From the NCBI RefSeq assembly GCF_000684975.1, contig NZ_BAXZ01000020.1:1-64000 (forward strand): DNA of 64,000 nucleotides, read 5' to 3'. The position numbers and the translations under genes are program-made. This document shows, one piece after another, positions 9,701 to 17,764 of the stretch (its first letter is position 1; each line of letters begins with the position of its first letter). The notes below the pieces were generated by a model, which was given only the letters and a program-made list of their open reading frames with translations, did not search any database and was not told where the DNA came from. This DNA is from Paraburkholderia acidipaludis NBRC 101816 (GTDB taxonomy: Bacteria; Pseudomonadota; Gammaproteobacteria; Burkholderiales; Burkholderiaceae).

Positions 9701-9730
9701 CACCAAGGCGACACCAAGGCGACACCAAGA
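9701..9730. repeat. 11-bp tandem repeat, about 2.7 copies
   Basis: CACCAAGGCGA is repeated at 9701-9711 and 9712-9722, with a third partial copy CACCAAGA from 9723. It lies in the 284-base gap between lacI and the methyltransferase gene. The gap otherwise holds the LacI operator and, at 9783-9788, a TACAAT that may be the -10 box for the plus-strand gene at 9883; no convincing -35 box was seen. Confidence 0.55.
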
Positions 9731-9882
9731 CGCCGTCGACGCACTTCTGCGGTCGGCGAGACGCCGCGGCAAAGGGGTTTGATACAATCTTGCGAGCTGC
9801 CCGGACGCCTTGCGTGGCGGGGCCCAGACCGCGATCCGAAACGAATCCGAACCCGAATCGAACCACATAACGCCGAGTCACC

Positions 9883-10536
9883 ATGAATATCGAACAAGCG
9901 CGTTTCAACATGATCGAACAGCAGATCCGTCCCTGGGAGGTGCTCGACCAGGACGTGCTCAACCTGCTTTCGATCGTCAAGCGTGAGCATTTCGTCCCCG
10001 CTGCCTACGTGGACCTCGCGTTCGTCGACTTCGAAATTCCGCTGCCCAACGGCCAGCACATGCTGGCGCCGCGCGTCGAGGCGCGCGTGCTGCAGGAGCT
10101 GGCCGTGAAGAAGCACGAGAGCGTGCTGGAAATCGGCGCCGGCTCGGGCTACATGGCGGCGCTGCTCGCGTACCGTGCGCAGAAGGTGCTGACGGTGGAA
10201 ATCGACCCGGAACTCGCCGAATTCGCGCACGCGAACTTCGTCAAGAACAGCGTGCTCAATGCCGAAGTCGCGCTGGGCGACGGCGCGCGCGGCTGGGCCG
10301 CGAACGCGCCCTACGACGTGATCTGCGTTTCGGGCGGGCTGCCGGTCGTGCCGCAGGATCTGCTCGAGCAGCTGAAGGTGGGCGGGCGTCTGGCCGCCTT
10401 CGTCGGCACGGCGCCCGTGATGGAAGCGCAGATCATCACCCGCATCGACGAGAAGCAATACCGCATCGCCAGCGTGTTCGAAACCTACGTCGAGCCGCTG
10501 CAGAACGCCGTTCAACCGCCGCGCTTCAAGTTCTGA
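9883..10536 (+). CDS. Protein-L-isoaspartate O-methyltransferase family protein
   Basis: A 217-residue class I SAM-dependent methyltransferase. The N-terminal FNMIEQQIRPWEVLD is typical of the proteobacterial PCMT-like family found near tolC. The SAM-binding motif VLEIGAGSGYMAALLA lies at about residue 83, and the acidic-loop segment VLTVEIDPELAEFA follows. True Pcm repairs isoaspartyl residues; members of this subgroup often lack proven repair activity, so the family name is safer than a function. A rhodanese gene follows 74 bases downstream on the same strand, suggesting co-transcription. Confidence 0.87.
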   Translation: MNIEQARFNMIEQQIRPWEVLDQDVLNLLSIVKREHFVPAAYVDLAFVDFEIPLPNGQHMLAPRVEARVLQELAVKKHESVLEIGAGSGYMAALLAYRAQKVLTVEIDPELAEFAHANFVKNSVLNAEVALGDGARGWAANAPYDVICVSGGLPVVPQDLLEQLKVGGRLAAFVGTAPVMEAQIITRIDEKQYRIASVFETYVEPLQNAVQPPRFKF

Positions 10537-10610
10537 AGCCGCCTGCCGTTTAGCCGGGCGGCTTCGCAACGCGAAGCGCGGCCCGGCATTTCCACGATAT
10601 CGAGTTTTCC

Positions 10611-10934
10611 ATGCAGAACCTGACCGCCCCCGCCCTCGCCGAATGGCTCGCCGACACCTCGCGCGCCGCCCCTGTCGTGCTCGACGTGCGCGAGCCGTGG
10701 GAGATCGAGACGGCGAAGATCGCTGGCAGCACGTCGATCCCCATGCGCGAGATTCCCGCGCGCAGCGAGGAACTCGACGACGAAGCGCAGATCGTCTGCG
10801 TGTGTCACCACGGCGCGCGCAGCGCCCAGGTGGCGATGTTCCTCGAGTCGCGCGGCTTCACCAAGGTGTTCAACCTGCAAGGCGGCATCGACGCGTGGTC
10901 GCGCCAGGTCGACCCGAAAGTCCCGACTTACTGA
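10611..10934 (+). CDS. Single-domain rhodanese-like sulfurtransferase
   Basis: A 107-residue rhodanese domain. VVLDVREPWEIETAKIAGS is the conserved N-terminal motif, and VCVCHHGARSAQVA carries the six-residue active-site loop with catalytic cysteine at about residue 65. Such small cytoplasmic proteins, GlpE-like, move sulfane sulfur from thiosulfate or persulfides to acceptors. It follows the methyltransferase gene and is the last intact gene before the decayed stretch preceding the urea transporter operon. Confidence 0.9.
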   Translation: MQNLTAPALAEWLADTSRAAPVVLDVREPWEIETAKIAGSTSIPMREIPARSEELDDEAQIVCVCHHGARSAQVAMFLESRGFTKVFNLQGGIDAWSRQVDPKVPTY

Positions 10935-10958
10935 TCTGCCTGACTCCACCTCGTGCAG

Positions 10959-11174
10959 CACGAGCGCAACCGTCGAGAAGATCTCGGCGATCTGCGCCTC
11001 GTCCACGATCAGCGGCGGCGAGAACGCGAGAATGTCGCCCCGCGCTTCTCGTAGCCGCGTAGCAACACCTCATATGCACGCGGCCGGCGCTCCCTCGCGC
11101 TCGTACCGATCGATCGCCGCGTAGGCCGCCGCCGCAAGCGGATGGCCCGTCTGGAACGTCGGCGCGCAATCCAT
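10959..11174 (-). pseudogene. Remnant of a class III (PLP-dependent) aminotransferase
   Basis: Two minus-strand pieces in different frames resemble the C-terminal part of aspartate/omega aminotransferases. The first, near 11090-11170, reads APTFQTGHPLAAAAYAAIDR followed by YEREG, matching the F..GHP.A.AAA....EREG region. The second, about 10959-11040, reads RGDILAFSPPLIVDEAQIAE and continues EIFSTVALVLHEVE, matching the C-terminal R.GDIL.SPPLI......I motif. Between them the frame is broken by a TGA and about 100 residues of the usual protein are missing. This looks like a deleted, frameshifted relic rather than a gene. Confidence 0.6.
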
Positions 11175-11424
11175 CTCCTCCCTCACGCTCATACAGCACA
11201 CCGCCGCTGCGCACCATGCCTGCGCAGCGGCGCACTCCTCTCGCGAACGACCCAGCCTTGCTTATGCGCGAGGACTCAAGAACGCACTGCGAGGAGGCAA
11301 AGCGCCCGAACATGCGCCCTCGTGCACCACATTCGCCCGTTCCCGAACGCCGCACGCGCAACGGCATCGCGCCGCATGCCTTGATGAACCGACGCAACGC
11401 CGGTTCGATGCGCAGACCATGCGC

Positions 11425-11440
11425 TGGCACAAGGCTTGCA
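11425..11440 (+). promoter_or_regulatory. Sigma-54 (-24/-12) promoter of the urt operon
   Basis: TGGCACAAGGCTTGCA matches the RpoN consensus TGGCAC-N5-TTGCA, with GG and GC separated by exactly ten bases. Transcription would start near 11451, leaving an 85-base leader before urtA at 11536. Urea transport is normally induced under nitrogen limitation through NtrC and sigma-54, which fits. No confident NtrC site was found upstream. Confidence 0.8.
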
Positions 11441-11535
11441 GAAGCCATTGCGCAAGACAGCCACTCGACACCCGGCGCGTAACCAGATGCGCCGGCTTTC
11501 GCGACCTCACCCATCTCAACGCCAAGGGGAAAAGA

Positions 11536-12834
11536 ATGAACCGTCGTAGTCTGTTGAAACTCGGGACCCTATCGGGCGCGCTCGCCGCAGCGGGACGCAT
11601 GCCGCTCGCGCACGCGGACACCGACAGCGGCCCGATCAAGGTCGGCGTGCTGCACTCGCTGTCGGGCACGATGGCGATCTCGGAGACTTCGCTGAAAGAC
11701 ACGGCGCTGATGACCTTCGCCGAAATCAACGCTTCGGGCGGTGTGATGGGGCGCCAGATCGAGCCCGTCGTCGTCGATCCCGCCTCGAACTGGCCGCTCT
11801 TCGCGGAAAAGGCGCGCCAGCTGATCACGCAGGACAAGGTGGCGTGCGTGTTCGGCTGCTGGACCTCGGTGTCGCGCAAGTCGGTGCTGCCCGTTTTCGA
11901 GGAACTCAACGGCCTGCTGTTCTATCCCGTGCAATACGAAGGCGAGGAAATGTCGCGCAACGTGTTCTACACGGGGGCGGCGCCCAACCAGCAGGCAATT
12001 CCCGCCACCGAATACCTGATGAGCAACGAAGGCGGCGGCGCGAAGCGCTTCTTCCTGCTAGGCACCGATTACGTCTACCCGCGCACGACCAACAAGATCC
12101 TGCGCGCGTTCCTGCATTCGAAGGGCGTGCAGGACGCCGACATTCAGGAGGTCTACACACCGTTCGGCCACAGCGACTATCAAACGATCGTTGCCAACAT
12201 CAAGACCTTCTCCCAGGGCGGCAAGACCTGCGTGATCTCCACCATCAACGGCGACTCGAACGTGCCGTTCTACAAGGAGCTCGGCAACCAGGGCCTCAAG
12301 GCCACCGACGTGCCCGTGGTGGCCTTCTCCGTGGGCGAGGAAGAGCTGCGCGGCATCGACACGAAGCCGCTCGTGGGCAATCTCGCGGCGTGGAACTACT
12401 TCATGTCGCTGCGCAATCCCGAGAACGCGAAGTTCAAGGCCATGTTCGCCGACTGGGTGAAGAAGAACAATCTGCCCGGCGGCAGCAAGCGCGTGACCAA
12501 CGACCCGATGGAAGCGACCTACGTCGGCATCCATATGTGGAAGCAGGCCGTCGAGAAAGCGAAGAGCACCGACGTCGACAAGGTGCGCGTGGCGATGATC
12601 GGCCAGCAGTTCAACGCGCCCTCGGGCTTCGTGCTGGAGATGGACGGCAACCACCACCTGCACAAGCCCGTGATGATCGGCGAAGTGCGCGCGGATGGTC
12701 AGTTCAACGTGGTATGGCGCACGAAGACCGCAATCCGCGCGCAGCCGTGGAGCCCGTACATTGCGGGCAATCAGGGCAAGCCCGACGTGGTCAGCTCGAT
12801 TCCCGGCTTCCTGAGCCGCCGCCGCGTGGCCTGA
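11536..12834 (+). CDS. urtA: Urea ABC transporter, periplasmic urea-binding protein
   Basis: A 432-residue binding protein that captures urea in the periplasm. The N-terminus MNRRSLLKLGTLSGALAAAG carries a twin-arginine-like motif (RRSLLKL), suggesting Tat export. The mature region IKVGVLHSLSGTMAISETSL and the following LMTFAEINASGGVMGRQIEP are hallmark UrtA/AmiC-type sequences. The ATG at 11536 was chosen over in-frame upstream codons because it opens the signal peptide and follows AAGGGGAAAAGA. It is the first gene of urtABCDE and lies behind a sigma-54 promoter. A strong hairpin follows the gene, which may keep urtA mRNA in excess over the permease genes. Confidence 0.95.
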   Translation: MNRRSLLKLGTLSGALAAAGRMPLAHADTDSGPIKVGVLHSLSGTMAISETSLKDTALMTFAEINASGGVMGRQIEPVVVDPASNWPLFAEKARQLITQDKVACVFGCWTSVSRKSVLPVFEELNGLLFYPVQYEGEEMSRNVFYTGAAPNQQAIPATEYLMSNEGGGAKRFFLLGTDYVYPRTTNKILRAFLHSKGVQDADIQEVYTPFGHSDYQTIVANIKTFSQGGKTCVISTINGDSNVPFYKELGNQGLKATDVPVVAFSVGEEELRGIDTKPLVGNLAAWNYFMSLRNPENAKFKAMFADWVKKNNLPGGSKRVTNDPMEATYVGIHMWKQAVEKAKSTDVDKVRVAMIGQQFNAPSGFVLEMDGNHHLHKPVMIGEVRADGQFNVVWRTKTAIRAQPWSPYIAGNQGKPDVVSSIPGFLSRRRVA

Positions 12835-12868
12835 TCTTGTCCGCGACTTCGTTCAATTCGTTCTGCAA

Positions 12869-12892
12869 GGACACGGCGTGCGCGCCGTGTCC
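12869..12892 (+). other. Intercistronic hairpin between urtA and urtB
   Basis: GGACACGGCG and CGCCGTGTCC form a perfect 10-bp stem around the loop TGCG. No T-run follows, so it is unlikely to be a full intrinsic terminator. Hairpins after binding-protein genes of ABC operons often stabilise the upstream message or partly attenuate downstream transcription; that role is inferred here. Confidence 0.65.
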
Positions 12893-12928
12893 GTCGGCAC
12901 CGTCCGGCCGTTTTCCCTGGTCCTGCCC

Positions 12929-14551
12929 ATGAATCTTCGACCTTATCTGCGCGCACTGGTCGTGACGGTGTCGCTCGCGTGCGCCTGTCCGGCCGCGTTC
13001 GCACTCGATGCGGCCGACGTCGCGCCGCTCGCCGGCGACGACTTCGACGCGAAGTCCGCCGCCATCGACAAGCTCATCGTCACGCACGACGCCGCCTCGC
13101 TCACGCTGCTGCAGGCGCTGGGCAGCGACGGCGTGCTCGCCACCGACGCTGGCGAGGTCCTGCTTCAGGACGAAAGCGGCAACGCCCGCGACGCCGTTAC
13201 CGGCAAGCCCGTCGAGGCCAGCGTGGCCCAGGCGGCGCAGCCCGTCACGCTCAACAATACGCTGCGCTCGAAGGTAGCCGGCGCGATCTCGGGCCTGCAG
13301 CTTGCCTCGCCGGATCTCGAAACGCGGCGCGCCGCCATCGCGGAGCTATTGAAGAATCCCGACCCGTCGATGAAGCCGATGATCGACGCGGCGCGCGCGA
13401 AGGAAACCGACCCCGCGCTCAAGAAGCGCCTCGACGTGCTGTGGGCCATGACGGCCCTGCACAATCCCGACCCGGCCACCCGCCTCGAAGCGGCGAAGCT
13501 CGTGGCCGCGCGCCACGATCTTGAGATGTACGAACTACTGCGCCCGCTCGTGGCAAAAACTGCGACGGGCGCATGGGCCGAACCGGACGCCCAGGTCCGC
13601 GCCGCGGCGCAGTCGGGCCTCGACGCGCTCGACGCGATCCAGCGCCGCAGCGAAATTTTCGGCACGCTGTTCGCCGGGCTCTCGCTCGGCAGCGTGCTGC
13701 TGCTCGCCGCGCTGGGCCTCGCGATCACCTACGGCCTTATCGGCGTCATCAACATGGCGCACGGCGAGTTCCTCATGATCGGCGCCTACGCCACCTATGT
13801 CGTGCAAACGCTCGTGCAGCGCTACGCGCCCGGGGCGTTCGACTGGTACCCGCTTTTCGCCATTCCCGCCTCGTTCGTCGCCGCGGCGCTCGTGGGCGCC
13901 GTGATCGAGCGGCTCGTGATCCGCCATCTTTACGGACGCCCGCTCGAAACGCTGCTCACCACCTTCGGCATCAGCCTGATCCTCATCCAGGCCACGCGCA
14001 CGATCTTCGGGGCGCAGAACGTGGAGGTCTCGAATCCCTCGTGGATGAGCGGCGGCGTAACCGTCATGCAGAACCTCATCCTGCCGTACAACCGCCTTGC
14101 GATTCTCGCGTTCTCGCTGATCGTCGTGGGCATCGCCTGGGCCGTGCTGACAAAAACGCGCCTCGGCCTTTTCGTGCGCGCCGTCACGCAGAACCGCCGC
14201 ATGGCCACGTGCGTGGGCGTGAGGACCGCGCGCGTCGATGCGTGGGCCTTCGCGTTCGGCGCGGGCATCGCGGGGCTAGGCGGCTGCGCGCTCTCGCAGA
14301 TCGGCAACGTGGGCCCTGATCTCGGCCAGAACTACATCATCGATTCGTTCATGGCCGTGGTGCTGGGCGGCGTGGGCCAGATCGCCGGGACCGTGGTGGG
14401 CGGCTTCGGCCTCGGACTCGTCAGCAAGGCCATCGAGCCGTTCTGGGGCGCGGTGCTCGCGAAGATCGCCGTGCTCGTGCTGATCGTGCTGTTCATCCAG
14501 AAGCGTCCGCAGGGCCTCTTTGCCCTCAAGGGCCGCAGCGCGGAGGCATGA
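12929..14551 (+). CDS. urtB: Urea ABC transporter permease UrtB
   Basis: A 540-residue membrane protein. A signal-like hydrophobic stretch (about 8-28) is followed by a periplasmic domain to about residue 235 with alpha-helical repeats reminiscent of HEAT motifs. The LivH-like permease begins near SEIFGTLFAGLSLGSVLLLA and contains GLIGVINMAHGEFLMIGAYA, the branched-chain permease signature. The N-terminal domain distinguishes UrtB from LivH, which is about 300 residues. The ATG at 12929 starts the signal sequence; the upstream in-frame GTG lies inside the hairpin. The gene ends two bases before urtC. Confidence 0.94.
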   Translation: MNLRPYLRALVVTVSLACACPAAFALDAADVAPLAGDDFDAKSAAIDKLIVTHDAASLTLLQALGSDGVLATDAGEVLLQDESGNARDAVTGKPVEASVAQAAQPVTLNNTLRSKVAGAISGLQLASPDLETRRAAIAELLKNPDPSMKPMIDAARAKETDPALKKRLDVLWAMTALHNPDPATRLEAAKLVAARHDLEMYELLRPLVAKTATGAWAEPDAQVRAAAQSGLDALDAIQRRSEIFGTLFAGLSLGSVLLLAALGLAITYGLIGVINMAHGEFLMIGAYATYVVQTLVQRYAPGAFDWYPLFAIPASFVAAALVGAVIERLVIRHLYGRPLETLLTTFGISLILIQATRTIFGAQNVEVSNPSWMSGGVTVMQNLILPYNRLAILAFSLIVVGIAWAVLTKTRLGLFVRAVTQNRRMATCVGVRTARVDAWAFAFGAGIAGLGGCALSQIGNVGPDLGQNYIIDSFMAVVLGGVGQIAGTVVGGFGLGLVSKAIEPFWGAVLAKIAVLVLIVLFIQKRPQGLFALKGRSAEA

Positions 14552-14552
14552 G

Positions 14553-15779
14553 ATGACGATCACCACCACCGCCACCTCCACCACCCACGCGCCCTACGGC
14601 GCTCCCACGCCGCAACGCGGCGACGGCGCCGGGACCTTCGCGCTCGGCCTGCCCGCCCGTCCCCCGCTGCTCTCGCGCGGCGCGTGGCTCGCGCTCATTG
14701 CGCTCGTCATCGCCATCGGGATAGGCGTGCCGCTGTGCGCGCTCGTGCTGCCGCAGTCGAGCGCGTTCCATCTCTCCGACTATGCGATGACGCTCACGGG
14801 CAAGCTCATGTGCTACGCGATCGCGGCGCTCGCGCTCGATCTCGTTTGGGGTTACTGCGGCATCCTGAGCCTCGGCCACGGCCTCTTCTTCGCGCTGGGC
14901 GGCTACGCCATCGGCATGTACCTGATGCGCGAGATCGGCCACGACGGCAAGTACGGCAGCGACCTGCCCGACTTCATGGTGTTTCTCGACTGGCACCAGT
15001 TGCCGTGGTATTGGGAAGGCACCCAGCACCTCTGGTATGCACTCCTGCTCGTCGTGCTCGCGCCCGCCGTGCTCGCCTGGGTATTCGGCTTCTTCACCTT
15101 CCGCTCGCGCGTGAAGGGCGTCTACCTCTCGATCATCACCCAGGCCATGACGTTCGCGGCCATGCTGTTCTTCTACCGCAACGAGACCGGCTTCGGCGGC
15201 AACAACGGCTTCACCGACTTCAAGCGCATCGCGGGTTTTCCCATCACGCATCCGGGCACGCGCACCGTGCTTTTCCTCATGACGTTCGCCACGCTCGTGC
15301 TCGCCTTCCTCGCGGCGCGCGCCATCGTCACCTCGAAGCTCGGCCGTGTCGTGACCGCCGTGCGCGACGGCGAAACGCGCCTCATGTTCCTCGGCTACAG
15401 CCCACTCGGCTACAAGCTCTTCATCTGGACCGTTTCGGCCGCGCTGTGCGGCATTGCCGGCGCGCTCTACGTGCCGCAGGTAGGCATCATCAATCCGAGC
15501 GAGATGTCGCCGGGCAACTCCATCGAAATGGCGATCTGGGTGGCCGTGGGCGGACGCGGCACGCTCATCGGCCCGATCATCGGCGCGTTCGCCGTGAACG
15601 GCGCGAAGAGCTTCTTCACCGCGTATTTTGCGGAGTACTGGCTATTCTTCCTCGGCCTCATCTTCGTGCTCGTGCCGCTGCTGTTGCCGAACGGCATCAT
15701 GGGCCTCGCTGAACGCCTGACCGAGCGCCTGACCGAACGCCTGACGAAGCGCAACGGCATACCCGGGAGCGGCGCATGA
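14553..15779 (+). CDS. urtC: Urea ABC transporter permease UrtC
   Basis: A 408-residue LivM-like inner-membrane permease with about nine to ten hydrophobic segments. GYCGILSLGHGLFFALGGYA is the family signature, and VAVGGRGTLIGPIIGAFAVN is the C-terminal conserved loop. Together with UrtB it forms the urea channel. The ATG at 14553 follows the urtB stop directly. The C-terminus is unusual, with a repeated ERLTERLTERLTKR segment encoded by near-identical 12-bp units. It overlaps urtD by four bases (ATGA). Confidence 0.95.
   Translation: MTITTTATSTTHAPYGAPTPQRGDGAGTFALGLPARPPLLSRGAWLALIALVIAIGIGVPLCALVLPQSSAFHLSDYAMTLTGKLMCYAIAALALDLVWGYCGILSLGHGLFFALGGYAIGMYLMREIGHDGKYGSDLPDFMVFLDWHQLPWYWEGTQHLWYALLLVVLAPAVLAWVFGFFTFRSRVKGVYLSIITQAMTFAAMLFFYRNETGFGGNNGFTDFKRIAGFPITHPGTRTVLFLMTFATLVLAFLAARAIVTSKLGRVVTAVRDGETRLMFLGYSPLGYKLFIWTVSAALCGIAGALYVPQVGIINPSEMSPGNSIEMAIWVAVGGRGTLIGPIIGAFAVNGAKSFFTAYFAEYWLFFLGLIFVLVPLLLPNGIMGLAERLTERLTERLTKRNGIPGSGA
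15711..15752 (+). repeat. 12-bp in-frame tandem repeat at the 3' end of urtC
   Basis: GAACGCCTGACC is repeated about three times with single-base changes (15711-15722, 15723-15734, 15735-15746) and trails into a further partial unit. Each unit encodes E-R-L-T. Copy number could vary by slippage without breaking the frame. Confidence 0.8.
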
Positions 15780-16657
15780 ACGGCCACGCCATCCTCAACG
15801 ATCCGCTCGGCCACAACCCGTTCGACACGGCGGAGGACCACGACCGCCCCACGCTCTCGGGCGTGGCCGAGTTGGGCCACGTGGTCGAACCGGGCACGAT
15901 CGACACCTCGCACGGCACGATCCTCTATCTGGAGGACGTGACCGTGAGCTTCGACGGCTTTCGCGCGCTCAACAAGCTCACGCTCTCGATCGACGTGGGC
16001 GAACTGCGCTGCGTGATCGGCCCGAACGGCGCGGGCAAGACGACGATGATGGACGTCGTCACGGGCAAGACCGAACCCGATGCGGGCAAGGTGTTCCTCG
16101 GCCAGACGCTCGACCTCACGCGCATGAACGAGCCGGCGATCGCGCGCGCGGGCATCGGCCGCAAGTTCCAGAAGCCCACGGTATTCGAGCAGCACCCGGT
16201 GTGGGAGAACCTCGAACTCGCAATGAAGGCCGACAAGGGCTGGTTTGCTTCGCTGCGCGCGCGGCTGGGACGCGAGGCGCAGACGAAGATCGAGGAGACG
16301 CTTGAGGTGATCCGCCTGGAAGGCGACGCGCGGCGGCTCGCGGGCGAACTCTCGCACGGGCAGAAGCAGCGCCTCGAGATCGGCATGCTGCTCATGCAGC
16401 GCCCCGCCTTGCTGCTGCTCGACGAACCGGCCGCCGGCATGACCGACGACGAAACGATGGAACTCGCCGCGCTCCTGAACCGCCTGCGCGGCAGCTGCTC
16501 GATGATGGTGGTCGAGCACGACATGGAGTTCGTCGCTGCGCTCGCGGGCGCAGCGGGGCGCGTGACCGTGATGGCCGAAGGCAGCGTACTGGCCGAGGGC
16601 ACGCTCGAAAGCGTCAAGCGCGACGAGACGGTGATCGAATCGTATCTGGGCCGCTGA
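15776..16657 (+). CDS. urtD: Urea ABC transporter ATP-binding protein UrtD
   Basis: A 293-residue LivG-like ATPase. Walker A is CVIGPNGAGKTTMMDVVTGK at about residue 80, followed by GIGRKFQKPTVFE, typical of UrtD. The ABC signature is degenerate (ELSHGQKQRLEIGMLL), as usual in UrtD, and Walker B is ALLLLDEPAAGMTDDE. An N-terminal extension of about 40 residues precedes the ABC fold and is not needed for ATPase function. The start overlaps the urtC stop by four bases, indicating coupled translation. Confidence 0.95.
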   Translation: MNGHAILNDPLGHNPFDTAEDHDRPTLSGVAELGHVVEPGTIDTSHGTILYLEDVTVSFDGFRALNKLTLSIDVGELRCVIGPNGAGKTTMMDVVTGKTEPDAGKVFLGQTLDLTRMNEPAIARAGIGRKFQKPTVFEQHPVWENLELAMKADKGWFASLRARLGREAQTKIEETLEVIRLEGDARRLAGELSHGQKQRLEIGMLLMQRPALLLLDEPAAGMTDDETMELAALLNRLRGSCSMMVVEHDMEFVAALAGAAGRVTVMAEGSVLAEGTLESVKRDETVIESYLGR

Positions 16658-16712
16658 CAGGATCCTGGCAGGCCTTAAGCAGGACTTAGCACGAAGCACG
16701 ACAGGCATCCAC

Positions 16713-17408
16713 ATGCTGACTATCGAATCGTTGAACCAGTATTACGGCGGCAGCCACATCCTGCGCAATGTCTCGATGACGGTGCCGGAGGGCAAGCTCA
16801 CGGTGCTGCTCGGGCGCAACGGCGTGGGCAAGACCACGCTGCTGCGCTGCCTGATGGGCGTCGTGCACGCGAAGAGCGGCGCGATCGCCTGGAACGGCCA
16901 GGCGCTCACGAAACTGCCCACGTGGGCGCGCGTGGCGAACGGGCTCGCCTATGTGCCGCAGGGGCGCGATATTTTCCCGAGGCTCACGGTGGAAGAAAAC
17001 CTGCTCGTGGGTGCCGCCAGCAAGAAGCGCGCGCCGTCGAAGGTGCCCGAGCACATCTACCGGCTGTTTCCGGTGCTAGAAGACATGAAGGCCCGCCGCG
17101 GCGGCGATCTCTCGGGCGGTCAGCAACAGCAGCTCGCGATCGGCCGCGCGCTGATGAGCGAGCCGCAACTGCTGATTCTCGACGAGCCCACCGAAGGCAT
17201 CCAGCCTTCGATCATCCAGGACATCGGGTGCACGCTGCGCCAGCTCGTCGAGGAAATGCAGATGACCGTGCTGCTTGTCGAGCAGTACTACGATTTCGCG
17301 CGCGCCATCGCCGACCGTTATTGGGTCATGAGCCGCGGCGAGATCGTGGCGGGGGGCGAGGGGGCGGATATGGACGCGGACGGGGTGCGCACGTTGATTG
17401 CGGTTTGA
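16713..17408 (+). CDS. urtE: Urea ABC transporter ATP-binding protein UrtE
   Basis: A 231-residue LivF-like ATPase and the second nucleotide-binding subunit. Walker A is LLGRNGVGKTTLLRCLMG (motif at residues 34-41), signature DLSGGQQQQLAIGRALM, Walker B LLILDEPTEGIQPSIIQDIG. The EGIQPSIIQDI sequence is characteristic of UrtE. It begins 55 bases after urtD and ends the urt operon. A short perfect hairpin follows at 17423-17442. Confidence 0.95.
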   Translation: MLTIESLNQYYGGSHILRNVSMTVPEGKLTVLLGRNGVGKTTLLRCLMGVVHAKSGAIAWNGQALTKLPTWARVANGLAYVPQGRDIFPRLTVEENLLVGAASKKRAPSKVPEHIYRLFPVLEDMKARRGGDLSGGQQQQLAIGRALMSEPQLLILDEPTEGIQPSIIQDIGCTLRQLVEEMQMTVLLVEQYYDFARAIADRYWVMSRGEIVAGGEGADMDADGVRTLIAV

Positions 17409-17422
17409 GGGGCTAAAGCTTG

Positions 17423-17458
17423 GGTCGCCTTGCGCGGCGACCGTAAAAAGTCTATATT
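17423..17458 (+). promoter_or_regulatory. Hairpin after urtE and putative promoter of the toxin-antitoxin pair
   Basis: GGTCGCC (17423-17429) and GGCGACC (17436-17442) form a 7-bp stem after urtE. There is no T-run, so termination is uncertain. TTGCGC at 17430-17435, lying in the loop, and TATATT at 17453-17458 are spaced by 17 bases and could be the -35 and -10 boxes of the antitoxin gene. AAGGAG at 17477-17482 is a good ribosome site for the ATG at 17489. Confidence 0.45.
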
Positions 17459-17488
17459 CAGACCGGTTCCGCTATCAAGGAGCGCGGT

Positions 17489-17764
17489 ATGCGCTATTCG
17501 TCCCAAGTCAAACCCATCAGCTACCTCAAAGCCAACGCGGCCGAAGTGCTCGCGCAACTGGCCGAGCAGCGCGAGCCGCTGGTCATCACCCAGAACGGCG
17601 AGGCCAAGGCCGTGCTGCAGGACGTCGCGTCGTTCGAGGAAACCCAGGAAACGCTCGCACTATTGAAGATCCTCGCGCTCGGTAATCAGGAAGTCGCGGC
17701 GGGCAAGGTGAAGCCGGCGGCCGACGTAGTGGCGCGCCTGCGAGCAAAACGGACTACCGGCTGA
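17489..17764 (+). CDS. Phd/YefM-type antitoxin
   Basis: A 91-residue antitoxin. The N-terminal half (KPISYLKANAAEVLAQLAEQ and the following REPLVITQNGEAKAVLQDV) is the Phd/YefM DNA-binding fold. The C-terminal half is the flexible toxin-neutralising tail. It should bind its own promoter with the toxin and block the partner encoded immediately downstream; the two genes overlap by one base (TGATG). The pair sits between urtE and ureD, splitting two functionally linked operons, so it looks like a later insertion. Confidence 0.85.
   Translation: MRYSSQVKPISYLKANAAEVLAQLAEQREPLVITQNGEAKAVLQDVASFEETQETLALLKILALGNQEVAAGKVKPAADVVARLRAKRTTG

Larger units (their letters stand above)
10935..11535. other. 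Gap between rhodanese and urtA
   Basis: About 600 bases without an intact gene. The left third holds remnants of a class III aminotransferase on the minus strand (annotated separately). The right part holds the sigma-54 promoter for urtA at 11425-11440. Open frames seen here on both strands do not resemble known proteins and overlap each other, so none is annotated. Confidence 0.6.

Noticed and set aside
6401..9886. A 1161-codon plus-strand open frame
   Set aside because: It lies antisense to the ABC ATPase and LacI genes, which have complete family motifs; long antisense frames are expected in very GC-rich DNA.
11211..11225. NtrC site for the urt promoter (GCACC-N5-TGCGC)
   Set aside because: Two mismatches in the second half-site and more than 200 bases from the promoter; too weak to annotate.
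12869..12892. Intrinsic terminator after urtA
   Set aside because: The stem is perfect but no T-run follows and urtB continues in the same operon, so it was annotated as an intercistronic hairpin only.
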